A DNA stretch of 64,000 nucleotides from the NCBI RefSeq assembly GCF_001404515.1, contig NZ_CXWE01000007.1, forward strand, positions 124,001 to 188,000, in the 5' to 3' direction. The stretch comes from Roseibium album. GTDB taxonomy: Bacteria > Pseudomonadota > Alphaproteobacteria > Rhizobiales > Stappiaceae. The position numbers and the translations under genes are program-made. Position 1 is the first letter of the stretch. Every line of letters begins with the position of its first letter. Under the pieces are notes generated by a model. That model was not told the DNA's origin. It saw only the letters and a list, made by a program, of their open reading frames with translations, and searched no databases. Below, in pieces: positions 55,459 through 64,000 of the stretch.

Positions 55459-56964
55459 TCAGCTTTCCTGCCGGGAAAACAACCTTTTACGGTTTCGGAA
55501 AGCGAAATAGAGCGCTCCGGTCAAAAGCAGAACATTCACGCACACCAGGGTCGCCGACACCGGGCGATCGAGAAAAATCCAGTAGCCTTCTCTGGAAATG
55601 AGCAGGGCGCGCCGCAGGTTGTTTTCCAGGATCGGTCCCAGGATGATGCCGATGACGATTGGCGCCAAAGGATAGTTCGCAGCGCGAAACAGGATGCCGA
55701 CCAGTCCAAATCCGAACATCACCATCAGGTCGAAAACGGACGCCTGCAGGGCAAACGTGCCAATCGAGCACAGGATGAGGATGATCGGTATCAGATAGAA
55801 TTTCGGGATCCGCAACACATAGACGAAGAACGGTGTCGCAAGAATGCCCGCAATGAGCAAAAAGACGTTTGACGCCATGTAGACAAGGAAGATCCCGCCC
55901 ACGAATTGAGGCTCCTGTTCGAACAGGATCGGACCCGGCACAAAGCCGAGTATCAGCAAAGCCCCTAGCAACATTGCGGACGAGGCGTCGCCGGGAATGC
56001 CAAGTGCCAGCGTAGGCACCAGCGTTCCACCGACCGTTGCGTTGTTGGCGCTTTCGGTGGCGACAACGCCGCCCTCGGCACCTTCTCCGTATCTCTCGTC
56101 CGGTTTCGCCGCAGCTTTCGCAATTGCATACGCGCTGAACGAGCTGATGACACCGCCAGCGCCAGGTAACGCACCGAAAAAGACACCGATGCCGGAAGAT
56201 CTGAGCAGATTGACCCAGTGCCGCATTGTTGTCAGCAGCGATCCGAAACCGGGGCGCTCCACCTTGATGTCCGGCTTCTTCAGAAGGTCGTCGCCGACGA
56301 TCTGATGGACCATTTCGGAAATTGCAAACAAACCCACAACGACCGCAACGATGTGAAAGCCGTTGAGCATGTGGTGCGAGCCGAATGTGAAACGGTAACC
56401 TGTTGAGAATTCATCGGTGCCAATGGTTGCCAGCAACAGCCCGAAACAACCCGAGACCAATCCCTTGATGAGTGACCCGCCGGAAATGATCGCGATGGCA
56501 AACAGGCCGGTTACCGCAAGCATGGCGTATTCGGGAGGGGCAAAGCCGCTGGCAAACCTTGCCAAAAGCGGCGAGGCCACGATCAGCACGACCCCGCCGA
56601 TAAGGCCGCCGATTGCCGAAGCGGAGATGGCAATGCCGATCGCATCGGCCGCCCGTCCTTTCTGCGCCATCGGATAGCCGTCGAAAAGCGTTGCGGCCGC
56701 CAGTGGCGTTCCCGGAATACGCAGAAGAATTGCGGAGATCGACCCGCCGCAGGAACCGCCGACAAAGATCGCAATGAGAAAGCCCATTGCCGCGACTGGA
56801 GGCAGTCCGATCGCCACCGGCAGTAGCAGGATAATGCCCATGAGCGGGCCCAGCCCGGGCATTGCGCCAACAAGCAGTCCGATCAGGATGCCGATGAAGG
56901 TCAGGCCGATTGCCAGAGGGGTCAGAAAGAGCTGGAAACCAGCAAGCAGGGATTCAAAGAGCAT
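55459..56964 (-). CDS. Tripartite tricarboxylate transporter large permease (TctA)
   Basis: This 501-residue protein with about twelve membrane helices is a TctA. The conserved segments are LGPLMGIILLLPVAIGLPPVA near the N-terminus and GVFFGALPGAGGVISSFSAY plus LVPTLALGIPGDASSAMLLGA. It is the large permease of a solute-binding-protein-dependent secondary transporter for tricarboxylates or other carboxylates. It lies four bases after tctB and converges, with a 12-base gap, on the class II aldolase gene. Confidence 0.95.
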   Translation of the reverse strand: MLFESLLAGFQLFLTPLAIGLTFIGILIGLLVGAMPGLGPLMGIILLLPVAIGLPPVAAMGFLIAIFVGGSCGGSISAILLRIPGTPLAAATLFDGYPMAQKGRAADAIGIAISASAIGGLIGGVVLIVASPLLARFASGFAPPEYAMLAVTGLFAIAIISGGSLIKGLVSGCFGLLLATIGTDEFSTGYRFTFGSHHMLNGFHIVAVVVGLFAISEMVHQIVGDDLLKKPDIKVERPGFGSLLTTMRHWVNLLRSSGIGVFFGALPGAGGVISSFSAYAIAKAAAKPDERYGEGAEGGVVATESANNATVGGTLVPTLALGIPGDASSAMLLGALLILGFVPGPILFEQEPQFVGGIFLVYMASNVFLLIAGILATPFFVYVLRIPKFYLIPIILILCSIGTFALQASVFDLMVMFGFGLVGILFRAANYPLAPIVIGIILGPILENNLRRALLISREGYWIFLDRPVSATLVCVNVLLLTGALYFAFRNRKRLFSRQES

Positions 56965-56968
56965 CGGC

Positions 56969-57451
56969 CTACCAGGGTATGTTCAGGCTGAGAACGCCAC
57001 CCGGCAGCACGACATTGAGAAATTTCTCGAAAATGAAGGCGAAGCCGAAAGACATGATAAGCGCGGCAAGCAGCATCTTTCCGAACTGACGCGCGCCGCA
57101 GATGATCATTATTGCAAAAACCATTGGAGTGGTCGTCAGGTGATAGCCGAGCCAGCCAAGGCAACCCAGATAGATTGCGAAAACGGCCAGCAGGCCGACT
57201 GCTCTCTTGAAGCCATGCGGATCGACAACGATCCTCTCGCGCTGGCCGGTCCCGAATTCAATCAGGATCTGAACGATGACCAGCAAAGCGATGGCCAGGG
57301 CAACGGCGCGCGGATAGGCGGCCGCGTTGTCATAGGGACCGCCGCTGGCGATCCCCTGTTCTTGCATGGATGTATGAATTTGCTGAAAGACGATCGCGAC
57401 GATGATCGCGAAGAAAACTGTAACCATCAGGGTAAGGGTTCTCGAAGTCAT
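56969..57451 (-). CDS. Tripartite tricarboxylate transporter small membrane subunit (TctB)
   Basis: This about 160-residue protein with four hydrophobic helices sits at the usual place between tctC and tctA. It starts with a helix (LTLMVTVFFAIIVAIVFQQI) and ends with LLAALIMSFGFAFIFEKFLNV, the TctB pattern. The start is uncertain: ATG at 57451 or GTG at 57463, both close to the tctC stop. Confidence 0.85.
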   Translation of the reverse strand: MTSRTLTLMVTVFFAIIVAIVFQQIHTSMQEQGIASGGPYDNAAAYPRAVALAIALLVIVQILIEFGTGQRERIVVDPHGFKRAVGLLAVFAIYLGCLGWLGYHLTTTPMVFAIMIICGARQFGKMLLAALIMSFGFAFIFEKFLNVVLPGGVLSLNIPW

Positions 57452-57464
57452 CGTCGCTGTCACC

Positions 57465-58466
57465 TTATCGCAGTTTCTTCAGCTCATCTTCTTCCCATTT
57501 CAGGGCATTGCCCATTGCGGAAAGCTGGTCGGACACCGGTCCGACGACCTCGTCATACTGGGTGTGATCCCAGTCCAGGGGAACGAACCCGACCTTTTCG
57601 ATTGCCTCGCGAACGTCCGGCCTCTGCATGGCGGCATCCATTGCAGCGCGCAGTTTGCCGGTGACTTCGTCCGGTGTGTCCTTGTGAACGATCCACCAGG
57701 TCCATCCCATCGGTGCCAGACCGGACAGGCCGAGATCGATGTCGAGATCCGCAATGCTGGGCGCGCCGTCATACGAGGCCTTGGCGCCGGGAAGCTCGGA
57801 CAGTACCAGCATGATGTTGAAAGCCGGCTTGTCCTGAATGTAGTTGCCGACATTGATGAAGGAGAAATCGAGGACGCCGGACTTCAGGTCCTTGACCGCA
57901 TTTCCGTCCTGCGTGTAGGGGATGTTCTGGGCGACCACGCCATAGGACTGCAGCACTTTCGCAATCACCATGTGAGGCAGGTTGTTTCGCGAGCCCGAAG
58001 AATAGCGAAGTTCGCCCGGATGTTCCCGGCCGTATTCCATCATCTCCTCGAAATTGGACCAGCGTGTTTCGTCGGTACGTCCGCCGATCGCAAACGCGTT
58101 CGAAACCGCCGAATGGAGTGGCTTGAAGTCGCTATACGTCCAGTCGGCATTCCCGAGTACGGGTTGCAAAACGAGGGGCGCAACATAGCCGTCAAACACC
58201 GTATAGCCGTCGGCAGGCCGCGACATCGCTGTTTTTTGCCCCTTCGTGCCCGCGGCACCCGGTGTTGAAATCACGGGCATGTCGACACCGAGTTCTTCAC
58301 CCATGGCCTTGGCGATCAACTGGCTCACCGACATGGCATTTCCCGGTCCCCAGGGATGGATCAATTCGACCGTCCGCTCGGGAAACTCGGCGATGGATGC
58401 GCTGGTGGATGCGGCGATGAGCATCGTCGCGGCCGCAAGGGTCTTCAATGGCCTTGAAAGTTTCAC
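57465..58466 (-). CDS. Tripartite tricarboxylate transporter periplasmic binding protein (TctC)
   Basis: This 333-residue protein has a Sec signal peptide (LAAATMLIAASTSASIAEF) and the Bug/TctC fold: FPERTVELIHPWGPGNAMSV is the ligand-binding loop and PGAAGTKGQKTAMSRPADGYT the second conserved block. The start is GTG at 58466 after AGGAGGAGGAC, a strong ribosome-binding site. It is translated 12 bases after the sulfatase stop. Bug proteins bind carboxylates; the ligand is not evident. Confidence 0.93.
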   Translation of the reverse strand: MKLSRPLKTLAAATMLIAASTSASIAEFPERTVELIHPWGPGNAMSVSQLIAKAMGEELGVDMPVISTPGAAGTKGQKTAMSRPADGYTVFDGYVAPLVLQPVLGNADWTYSDFKPLHSAVSNAFAIGGRTDETRWSNFEEMMEYGREHPGELRYSSGSRNNLPHMVIAKVLQSYGVVAQNIPYTQDGNAVKDLKSGVLDFSFINVGNYIQDKPAFNIMLVLSELPGAKASYDGAPSIADLDIDLGLSGLAPMGWTWWIVHKDTPDEVTGKLRAAMDAAMQRPDVREAIEKVGFVPLDWDHTQYDEVVGPVSDQLSAMGNALKWEEDELKKLR

Positions 58467-58478
58467 GTTGTCCTCCTC

Positions 58479-60083
58479 CTATATTGCTCTTTCGATGCCC
58501 GGTCCCGCGGTGCCCTGGTGGGCCTCCCGGTCTGTTTCCAGACCGAAATGTGCGTAGAGTTCCTTCGGAGCATCATGTTGAATGAAGTGGTAGGTAATCC
58601 GGTCCGTCAGGCGTCCGATGACGGCTTCATCCGGCACAGGGGTTGTCTGACCGGGATCGCGTTCCAGGTCGTAAAGGGCTGAAACACAATCTTCGAGCGT
58701 CTGCCCGTCATTGCCGACCTGGGTGTTCTTCGGGTCGAGCTTGATTTTCAGGAGCGGTGCACCCTTGGTGAAATCAAACGGTCCGGCAAGTACGCTCGTC
58801 TTCAGTTCGCTTATTTCGAAATGCGACGACAGATGTGTCGGCATCAGCGTGTAGAGATTGAGATTTTCACCGGACAGGTCGTCCGGATAGCGGAAGTAGC
58901 TGTATTTCCCGTCGGTCACGCAAACCGGGCCGGCGAACATGCCAAGGGCAAGACTTTCGTGAACCGGTGCATCATCGCCCAGCAGGGGCTTCAAGGACGC
59001 ACCGGTCACGCTGGGAGGAACCTGACAATTGTGGATCTCCAGGATGGTCGGCATGAGATCCGGTGTTTGCGTCAGGTTCTTGCGCCGCGAACCGGATTGG
59101 TCCGCGTGCCCGGGGTGCCAGATCATGAGTGGAATGTGAGAGATTTCCTCATAGTAGGGCATCCTGTTCTTGCCCCACCACTCATGCTCCGACAAAAGAA
59201 AACCGTGATCGGTGGTCAGGATCAGGCAGGTGTCGTCCCACAGGCCATGCGCATCGAAATGATCCAGAAGTTTTCCGAAATATTCGTCGCACATGGCAAC
59301 CAGCGCGGCGTAATTGCCGCGAATTTCTGCAATTTCCTGGCTGGAATTGCTGACCTTTTCGTAATGCGGCCAATCCAGGATCTTGCCATTGTAGCCGCTT
59401 TTGTAAGCCTCCTTGAAACGCTCCGGCGCGACGAAGGGTTCGTGTGGATCAAAGCATTCAAGCTGCAGGAACCAGTCGTCCGCATCTGCATTCAAGTCGA
59501 GAAACTCGAATGCTGCGGCAAAGCATTTGGCGGTCGGAAAATCGGCTTCTTCCGTTAGAAAATCATGAGTTATTGCGGCCCGGGACCTTTTCCAGGAGGT
59601 CTTGTCCGTATTGCCTCTGGTCATGCTGCCGTTTGAAGGGGGCGACATCGGATAGTGACGCGGATCGAATTTTTGACGGTACCTTTCGACCGGTGGTGCC
59701 GCCAGGGCTTTCAGCGCGTCATATTCCTGACCCCGGATGAAATCCCAGCTGTCGAAGGCATTGGCATACCCCCAACCGCCGTCCTCGAAATAGTGGAGAT
59801 GATCGGAGATCAGGTGGGAATAGACACCGCCGCCACTCAGGATTTTCGCAAAAGATTCGTCAAATGGTTCAAGCGGACCCCAATGCCTGTGCATGAAATT
59901 GAGCCGGCCCGTATGCATGTCCCGGCGCGCCGGCATGCAAGGAAGACTTCCGACATAATGCTTGTCGAACGTGACGGCCCGTTGGGCGAACCGGTCGAAA
60001 TTGGGTGTTTCAACGGCGGTACCGCCGTAGGCGCCGAGCGCAAGGCGGTTGAGTGAATCGAACAGGACAAAAACGGTCCGCAT
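58479..60083 (-). CDS. Sulfatase, cytoplasmic type
   Basis: This 534-residue enzyme belongs to the alkaline-phosphatase/sulfatase superfamily. The sulfatase signature is GSLPCMPARRDMHTGR, with Cys49 as the formylglycine precursor. Metal-site elements are VLFDSLNR at the N-terminus and TTDHGFLLSEHEWWGK in the middle. There is no signal peptide when the start is the ATG at 60083, which has GGAGGAGC upstream. It heads the operon sulfatase-tctC-tctB-tctA and is divergent from the LysR gene. The product should hydrolyse a sulfate ester brought in by the transporter (inference). A formylglycine-generating enzyme is not in the window. Confidence 0.92.
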   Translation of the reverse strand: MRTVFVLFDSLNRLALGAYGGTAVETPNFDRFAQRAVTFDKHYVGSLPCMPARRDMHTGRLNFMHRHWGPLEPFDESFAKILSGGGVYSHLISDHLHYFEDGGWGYANAFDSWDFIRGQEYDALKALAAPPVERYRQKFDPRHYPMSPPSNGSMTRGNTDKTSWKRSRAAITHDFLTEEADFPTAKCFAAAFEFLDLNADADDWFLQLECFDPHEPFVAPERFKEAYKSGYNGKILDWPHYEKVSNSSQEIAEIRGNYAALVAMCDEYFGKLLDHFDAHGLWDDTCLILTTDHGFLLSEHEWWGKNRMPYYEEISHIPLMIWHPGHADQSGSRRKNLTQTPDLMPTILEIHNCQVPPSVTGASLKPLLGDDAPVHESLALGMFAGPVCVTDGKYSYFRYPDDLSGENLNLYTLMPTHLSSHFEISELKTSVLAGPFDFTKGAPLLKIKLDPKNTQVGNDGQTLEDCVSALYDLERDPGQTTPVPDEAVIGRLTDRITYHFIQHDAPKELYAHFGLETDREAHQGTAGPGIERAI

Positions 60084-60150
60084 TGCTCCTCCCAAAGCTG
60101 GTTGTTGAGCGAACTTCGTAGACCTTGATCGAAAAGAGGTATTCTGTAAA

Positions 60151-60164
60151 ATCGATTTATTGAT
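60151..60164. promoter_or_regulatory. Candidate LysR-type binding dyad between sulfatase and lysR
   Basis: ATCGAT-TT-ATTGAT is an imperfect 14-base dyad (one mismatch), AT-rich and centred between the divergent genes. LysR proteins usually bind T-N11-A type dyads in such positions (established knowledge). Confidence 0.4.
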
Positions 60165-60191
60165 ACTTATCATTCAAAAAAAGAATGTTAG

Positions 60192-61085
60192 ATGGACAAG
60201 AACCTGACAGCTTTTTTGGCAGTTGCCCGTCATCACTCCCTGACCGCTGCCTGCGACGAACTGGCGTTGACGCAGCCCTCGGTGACCAAACGCATTGCCA
60301 ATCTTGAGCACGAGGTCGGTGCGACGTTGTTCGAGCGGGACAGGCGAGGCATGAGACTGACGGCGGCGGGCAAGGTATTCCTGAAGCGGGCGGAGCGCAT
60401 TCAGCATGAATACCGGCAGTGTCTGGAGGAGGTTTCAACCATTACCACTGCGGGACTTCCGGTTCTCAGGGTTGGCGCGGGGCCGGTGTTCCACCTGAAC
60501 AGTGTCGCGCGACTGTTCGCGGCCTTGATAAAGCAGTTTCCTGCCTTGAAGCTGGAGGTCAAAACGGACACGGGGCACGACATCGCACAGCCGTTGAGTG
60601 CGGGAGAAATCGACATCTATCTGGGCATCATTCCGAAAGAACAGTTAGATGATGCGATACTTGTCAGATACATAACCAGTGTTGAACACGGTATTGTCGT
60701 GCGGGCCGATGACCCGAACGCGCAGGGCACGCATATTGATCCATCCAATCTGCGCGGCTATCGGTGGGTCAGTTTCGTGGTTGATCCTGAAACGGAAAGC
60801 CGTATTCAGGAACACTGCGCGCCCGAAGACGCTGTGGAATCCATAATCGACATTCGAACAACGTCGTTTGCGACCGGATTGCAACTGGTCAAGGAAGGCG
60901 GGTTTGTCATGTCGGCACCGCTTCAACTTGCGCATCGCATTGAAAGCGAAGGACTTATGATCCGTCCGAGCCTTCATGGCATGCCGCGCAGGGAAGCCGG
61001 TATCTATGTGCGCAAGAGTTCTCTGGGCTACAACGCAATCCAGGCTGTCCTGAATTATTTCGAAACCGAAGATCTGCCCTTCTGA
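60192..61085 (+). CDS. LysR-family transcriptional regulator
   Basis: This 297-residue protein has a LysR winged helix-turn-helix at 1-60 (MDKNLTAFLAVARHHSLT and LALTQPSVTKRIANLEHEVG), then the effector-binding domain. It is divergently transcribed from the sulfatase-tctCBA operon, 108 bases apart, and is the probable regulator of that operon. The ribosome-binding site is weak. Confidence 0.93.
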   Translation: MDKNLTAFLAVARHHSLTAACDELALTQPSVTKRIANLEHEVGATLFERDRRGMRLTAAGKVFLKRAERIQHEYRQCLEEVSTITTAGLPVLRVGAGPVFHLNSVARLFAALIKQFPALKLEVKTDTGHDIAQPLSAGEIDIYLGIIPKEQLDDAILVRYITSVEHGIVVRADDPNAQGTHIDPSNLRGYRWVSFVVDPETESRIQEHCAPEDAVESIIDIRTTSFATGLQLVKEGGFVMSAPLQLAHRIESEGLMIRPSLHGMPRREAGIYVRKSSLGYNAIQAVLNYFETEDLPF

Positions 61086-61153
61086 CATCGGTCAGGGGTC
61101 GCCGATGAGGTGGATTTCGGCAGAGCATGTCGTTCCTGCACTCGATTGCAGAC

Positions 61154-62029
61154 CTAACCTGGCACTGTCTTGCCGGGCAGGCGTCTCCTTGCGGCGAGGG
61201 ATCCAAGGCCCGACAGGATGATCAGCGTCAGACCGATGAATGCAACCGTGTCCGGCCAGTCGCCGAAGACCAGAATACCGAGCAGGGTCGCGGAGATGAG
61301 CTTGCTGTAGACGAGTGGCGCGACAAGGCTGGCATCGGCCATCTTGTTCGCCACGACCAGGGCGTAGTTGCCGGCGGCTGACCCCAATGCGCTCAAAATG
61401 ATCAGGACCCAGAAATTGAAGCTTTGTTCCGGCAGGCCCGAACTCAGACCGAACGGTATCAACAGGACTGAGCCGATCAGCAACTGCGACATGAGAAGAA
61501 GACTTGGCCGCATCGCGCCGGCCAGCAATTTGGTCATGAAGAGATAACAGCCATAGCAGATGCCGGCCAGGACAGCGAAAAGAATGCCGGCGGAAGCACC
61601 GAAACCGGGCTTGACCACCAGCAGGACCCCGCAAAAACCCAGGACGAGCAGAATGGTGTGTGTCGGCGACGGTTTTTCGGCGAGAAAAATGACTGCCAGA
61701 ACGTAGGAGATTACCGGCCCGACGAAGAAGGCGCCGAAAACATTCGCGATGGGTTCGGTCTTGAGTGCCGTCAAAATCGAGCAGATCGCACAGGTGATGA
61801 AGACAGCCCGCAGAACAACCCGCCAGTCCTTGTAGGCACTCAGCTCATGCAGCCGGATACGCGCAATCGGCCATAGCGCCAGGGCGCCGATGGCAAAGCG
61901 GGAAAAGGCGACGAAAAACGGATCGACGCCACCGGCGGTCAGCAGCTTGCCGCACGTGTCACCGGCGACGATCAGGGTAACAGCGAAAAAGACGGTGCCA
62001 GCTATCCGGCACAGGTCGAGGAGGTGCAT
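61154..62029 (-). CDS. EamA/DMT family permease
   Basis: This 291-residue protein has ten hydrophobic helices in two EamA repeats, as in drug/metabolite transporters: SRFAIGALALWPIARIRLHE and ALKTEPIANVFGAFFVGPVISYV in the first and LIFVT-like stretches with YSKLISATLLGILVFGDWPD in the second. The substrate is unknown. It is transcribed against the LysR gene, 68 bases apart. Confidence 0.9.
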   Translation of the reverse strand: MHLLDLCRIAGTVFFAVTLIVAGDTCGKLLTAGGVDPFFVAFSRFAIGALALWPIARIRLHELSAYKDWRVVLRAVFITCAICSILTALKTEPIANVFGAFFVGPVISYVLAVIFLAEKPSPTHTILLVLGFCGVLLVVKPGFGASAGILFAVLAGICYGCYLFMTKLLAGAMRPSLLLMSQLLIGSVLLIPFGLSSGLPEQSFNFWVLIILSALGSAAGNYALVVANKMADASLVAPLVYSKLISATLLGILVFGDWPDTVAFIGLTLIILSGLGSLAARRRLPGKTVPG

Positions 62030-62178
62030 GAAAGAGACCGCTTGGAGAGAGTTTGAGCGTCACACCGATACAATTGAAAAACGATCGGAGCGCAAGCCCT
62101 CTTCAACAGAAATCGGACCTCCTGCCCGCTGCATTGAAGACCATTGATCGGCATGTTGGCGCGCGTTCCGACAGAGGC

Positions 62179-63231
62179 CTATCTGCCGATAATGAACTCG
62201 ACCGGTGCCCCGTTTTTCTCGCCGTCGAACAGCACTAGTACGCGATAAGTCGTGTCGGTTTCTTCAAGCAACAGCAGTGTCTCTGCACTCGCATTTACAT
62301 CGACGCCCGGAAGCGCGCCCAGAGGCTGTGCCTCATCGCCTGATTTTCCGCTCCAGAACCAGAGAGACGGCGACGGTGAAGGTGGGGCGCGTTCTTCGCC
62401 GCAAGTGAAATCTTCAGATCCGCGGCGGTCGTCACTTCTTCCTGCCAGAATGAGAAGGCCATCTTTTACACGGGTCAGGTCTCTCACGCCGACATTGTCG
62501 CCCAGCTTGACCCTGGCAGTTGTCGATGTGGGCGGTGTCTCCATGAACAGCTCTTCGGAGGGCACCTGCAGGATCAGGGCGTGATTGGCAAGACAGGGAC
62601 TTCTGAGACCGAACAGCATGTCGCCGTCCAGCTCCGAAATCCCCTCGATGGTCACACCATTTCTGTCCAGCCTCTGGTCTGCATAAGTCGCAAGATCGGG
62701 ATTGGACCTGATCGTTTCGGCCAGGAGCATGGTTCGCTCGACTTCCGGTGCCACCTTCTTGTCGATGTACTTGAAAGTCGGCTTGCCGGACCTGGTCTTG
62801 ACCGGAAACCGGAACAGTGTGAAGCGAGACTGCTGGAACTCACCGCCTCGGGAAAGCCCGTGCGAACCGGTAACATAGAAATAGGACGGTGCTTTGCCGT
62901 CACTGGAAGGCACAAAGACCACACCTTCCGCATCGATCTCGCCCATTTTCTTGCCGTCGACCTTTTTCGGCAGCAGCCTGATAACGCCTTTCTTGTCCGG
63001 GTCGAGCCTGTTTTTCTTCAGCTTGAAAAACTGCGCATAGTTCCGTTCGTCATTGGCTGCCAGACACAAACCTCCGTCTGGAACGCAGTCAGCCCCGCTG
63101 ATCGACTCACGCGCATTGCTGCTTTTTTCAAAGTCGGGTTTGACCTGCCACTTTTCGGTTGAGCGAATGATCTCCGCCGATGCCGAGGACAAGGAGAGTG
63201 ACGTCAGAATTAGGAAAGGAAACAGGCGCAT
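62179..63231 (-). CDS. Secreted DUF3616-like protein
   Basis: This 350-residue protein begins with a Sec signal peptide (MRLFPFLILTSLSLSSASA). The mature part reads as a beta-propeller-like protein with repeated short blocks: IDAEGVVFV, SYFYVTGSHGLSRGGE and IEGISELDGDMLFGLRSPC. This resembles DUF3616, a poorly characterised domain of secreted proteins. The ATG at 63231 has GGAGCAATC upstream. The function is unknown. Confidence 0.75.
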   Translation of the reverse strand: MRLFPFLILTSLSLSSASAEIIRSTEKWQVKPDFEKSSNARESISGADCVPDGGLCLAANDERNYAQFFKLKKNRLDPDKKGVIRLLPKKVDGKKMGEIDAEGVVFVPSSDGKAPSYFYVTGSHGLSRGGEFQQSRFTLFRFPVKTRSGKPTFKYIDKKVAPEVERTMLLAETIRSNPDLATYADQRLDRNGVTIEGISELDGDMLFGLRSPCLANHALILQVPSEELFMETPPTSTTARVKLGDNVGVRDLTRVKDGLLILAGRSDDRRGSEDFTCGEERAPPSPSPSLWFWSGKSGDEAQPLGALPGVDVNASAETLLLLEETDTTYRVLVLFDGEKNGAPVEFIIGR

Positions 63232-63320
63232 GATTGCTCCGCACCATGATGGTCAATGTCTACTGCCCATACCTTCACATTCTTCAAGTGCTGTCCAGCC
63301 GGATCTGTGCCCGTCGTGGG

Positions 63321-64000
63321 CTAATGCGCTGGAAGGTTCTCGTGCAGACTGGAGACCAGGTTCAGTGTCTTGTCAGCGATCGAAATGGTCACCCGGCGGC
63401 CCCAGTCGAAACGCATGAAATCCTGTTCGATACCGTCGGCAAAGATGACACCGCCATCGTTGATACGTGAGGTCATTTGCAAAACGGAACCTTCGCGAAT
63501 GGCTCCGGCCCGCATTTCACAGCCGCTGAGATGGCTCGGCCACGGCTCGCGGGCAAAATAGAGCGCTGTTGGATCTGTTGGCAGTATCTCAAACATCTGG
63601 TGCGTCGATGTCATGATGGATTTCGCCCATCCTGTTGCACCTGTCCCGGTGGAAACGATTACGCCGGAAGACGACTGGTATTCTTCTTGCCCAGCCGAGC
63701 GAATGAAATAGCGGGCTGACTGATGGCTGCGGTGGCCGATAAAGAGTTCGTTGAGCGCACTCAGTGTTCCACCCCCGCCGGCTCTGGCGGACACCATCGT
63801 TCTGCGCTCGATTGGAGCGTCATTGTTTTCTATCAACCTGAGCAGTGGGGCAACCTCGCCCGGGAGAACTCTTGTCAGAATTCCCTCCGAACCGGACTTT
63901 CCCGGCATGACGCCTATCACAGGTTGGCCGGAACAGTATTTTGCCAGATTGGCAACCAGCCCGTCCTGTCCGATGGCCATGACGATGTCATTTTCCGTGA
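63321..64000 (-). CDS. NAD-kinase-like protein, truncated at window edge
   Basis: The frame runs off the right end, so the N-terminus is missing; at least 226 residues are seen. DIVMAIGQDGLVANLAKY stands where NAD kinase has its GGDG motif, ALNELFIGHRSHQSARYF matches the NE/D block, and VSTGTGATGWAKSIM the second nucleotide loop (TPTGSTA in NadK). The first motif is GQDG instead of GGDG. It is probably a member of the ATP-NAD kinase/PpnK superfamily that is not the housekeeping enzyme (inference). Confidence 0.75.
   Translation of the reverse strand, partial: TENDIVMAIGQDGLVANLAKYCSGQPVIGVMPGKSGSEGILTRVLPGEVAPLLRLIENNDAPIERRTMVSARAGGGGTLSALNELFIGHRSHQSARYFIRSAGQEEYQSSSGVIVSTGTGATGWAKSIMTSTHQMFEILPTDPTALYFAREPWPSHLSGCEMRAGAIREGSVLQMTSRINDGGVIFADGIEQDFMRFDWGRRVTISIADKTLNLVSSLHENLPAH

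Overview
The window is a GC-rich piece of an alphaproteobacterial chromosome, most likely from the Hyphomicrobiales and possibly a marine Stappiaceae-like genus such as Roseibium/Labrenzia. The order-level placement is an inference from gene order: an F1-only atpHAGDC operon beside priA, pckA divergent from chvI-chvG-hprK-EIIA(Man)-HPr, and ahcY followed by divL, tsaE-amgK, murU, addB, addA and trxA. The genus is a guess. No rRNA, tRNA, CRISPR array, prophage or insertion sequence was recognised.

Layout. 1-6000: the end of priA, then the F1 ATP synthase operon closed by a clear terminator. 6030-12227: two tandem paralogous GAF/multi-PAS/GGDEF diguanylate cyclases on the minus strand. 12654-12863: a small orphan protein resembling the C-terminal Cys/His part of GcrA. 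13137-16428: a minus-strand molybdenum-cofactor set, in which two half-size XdhC proteins flank a LysE/RhtB exporter next to a MoeA-like/MobA-like fusion. 16559-22484: pckA, divergent from the ChvI-ChvG two-component system and the HPr kinase/EIIA/HPr regulatory phosphotransfer genes. 22587-25497: cfa and ahcY, with ahcY preceded by a perfect 20-bp palindrome. 25741-39017: DivL (Tyr instead of the catalytic His), a TsaE-AmgK fusion, MurU, AddB, AddA, thioredoxin and GrpE. 39094-47047: assorted genes, including a 30-residue membrane peptide and the sppA-ihfB-lapA-OCD set.

The most distinctive accessory region is 47649-55446. A ribose-type ABC importer on the minus strand is divergent from mtnK, mtnA, a SorC-family regulator and a class II aldolase on the plus strand. 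This is the kinase-isomerase-aldolase core of the 5-deoxypentose/methylthioribose DHAP shunt, here with its own transporter and regulator. A 17-bp inverted repeat overlaps the predicted -35 boxes of both promoters. The later genes of the universal methionine salvage pathway and a nucleosidase/phosphorylase are absent from the window, which suggests scavenging of an external 5-substituted pentose. Immediately convergent to it, 55459-61085 carries a cytoplasmic-type sulfatase with a complete TctCBA tripartite transporter and a divergent LysR regulator, suggesting uptake and desulfation of a sulfated carboxylate.

The right end holds an EamA permease, a secreted DUF3616-like protein and a truncated NAD-kinase-like gene that runs off the edge. 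Starts were chosen from Shine-Dalgarno spacing, gene overlaps and family length. All names rest on reading the protein sequence, without database searches.
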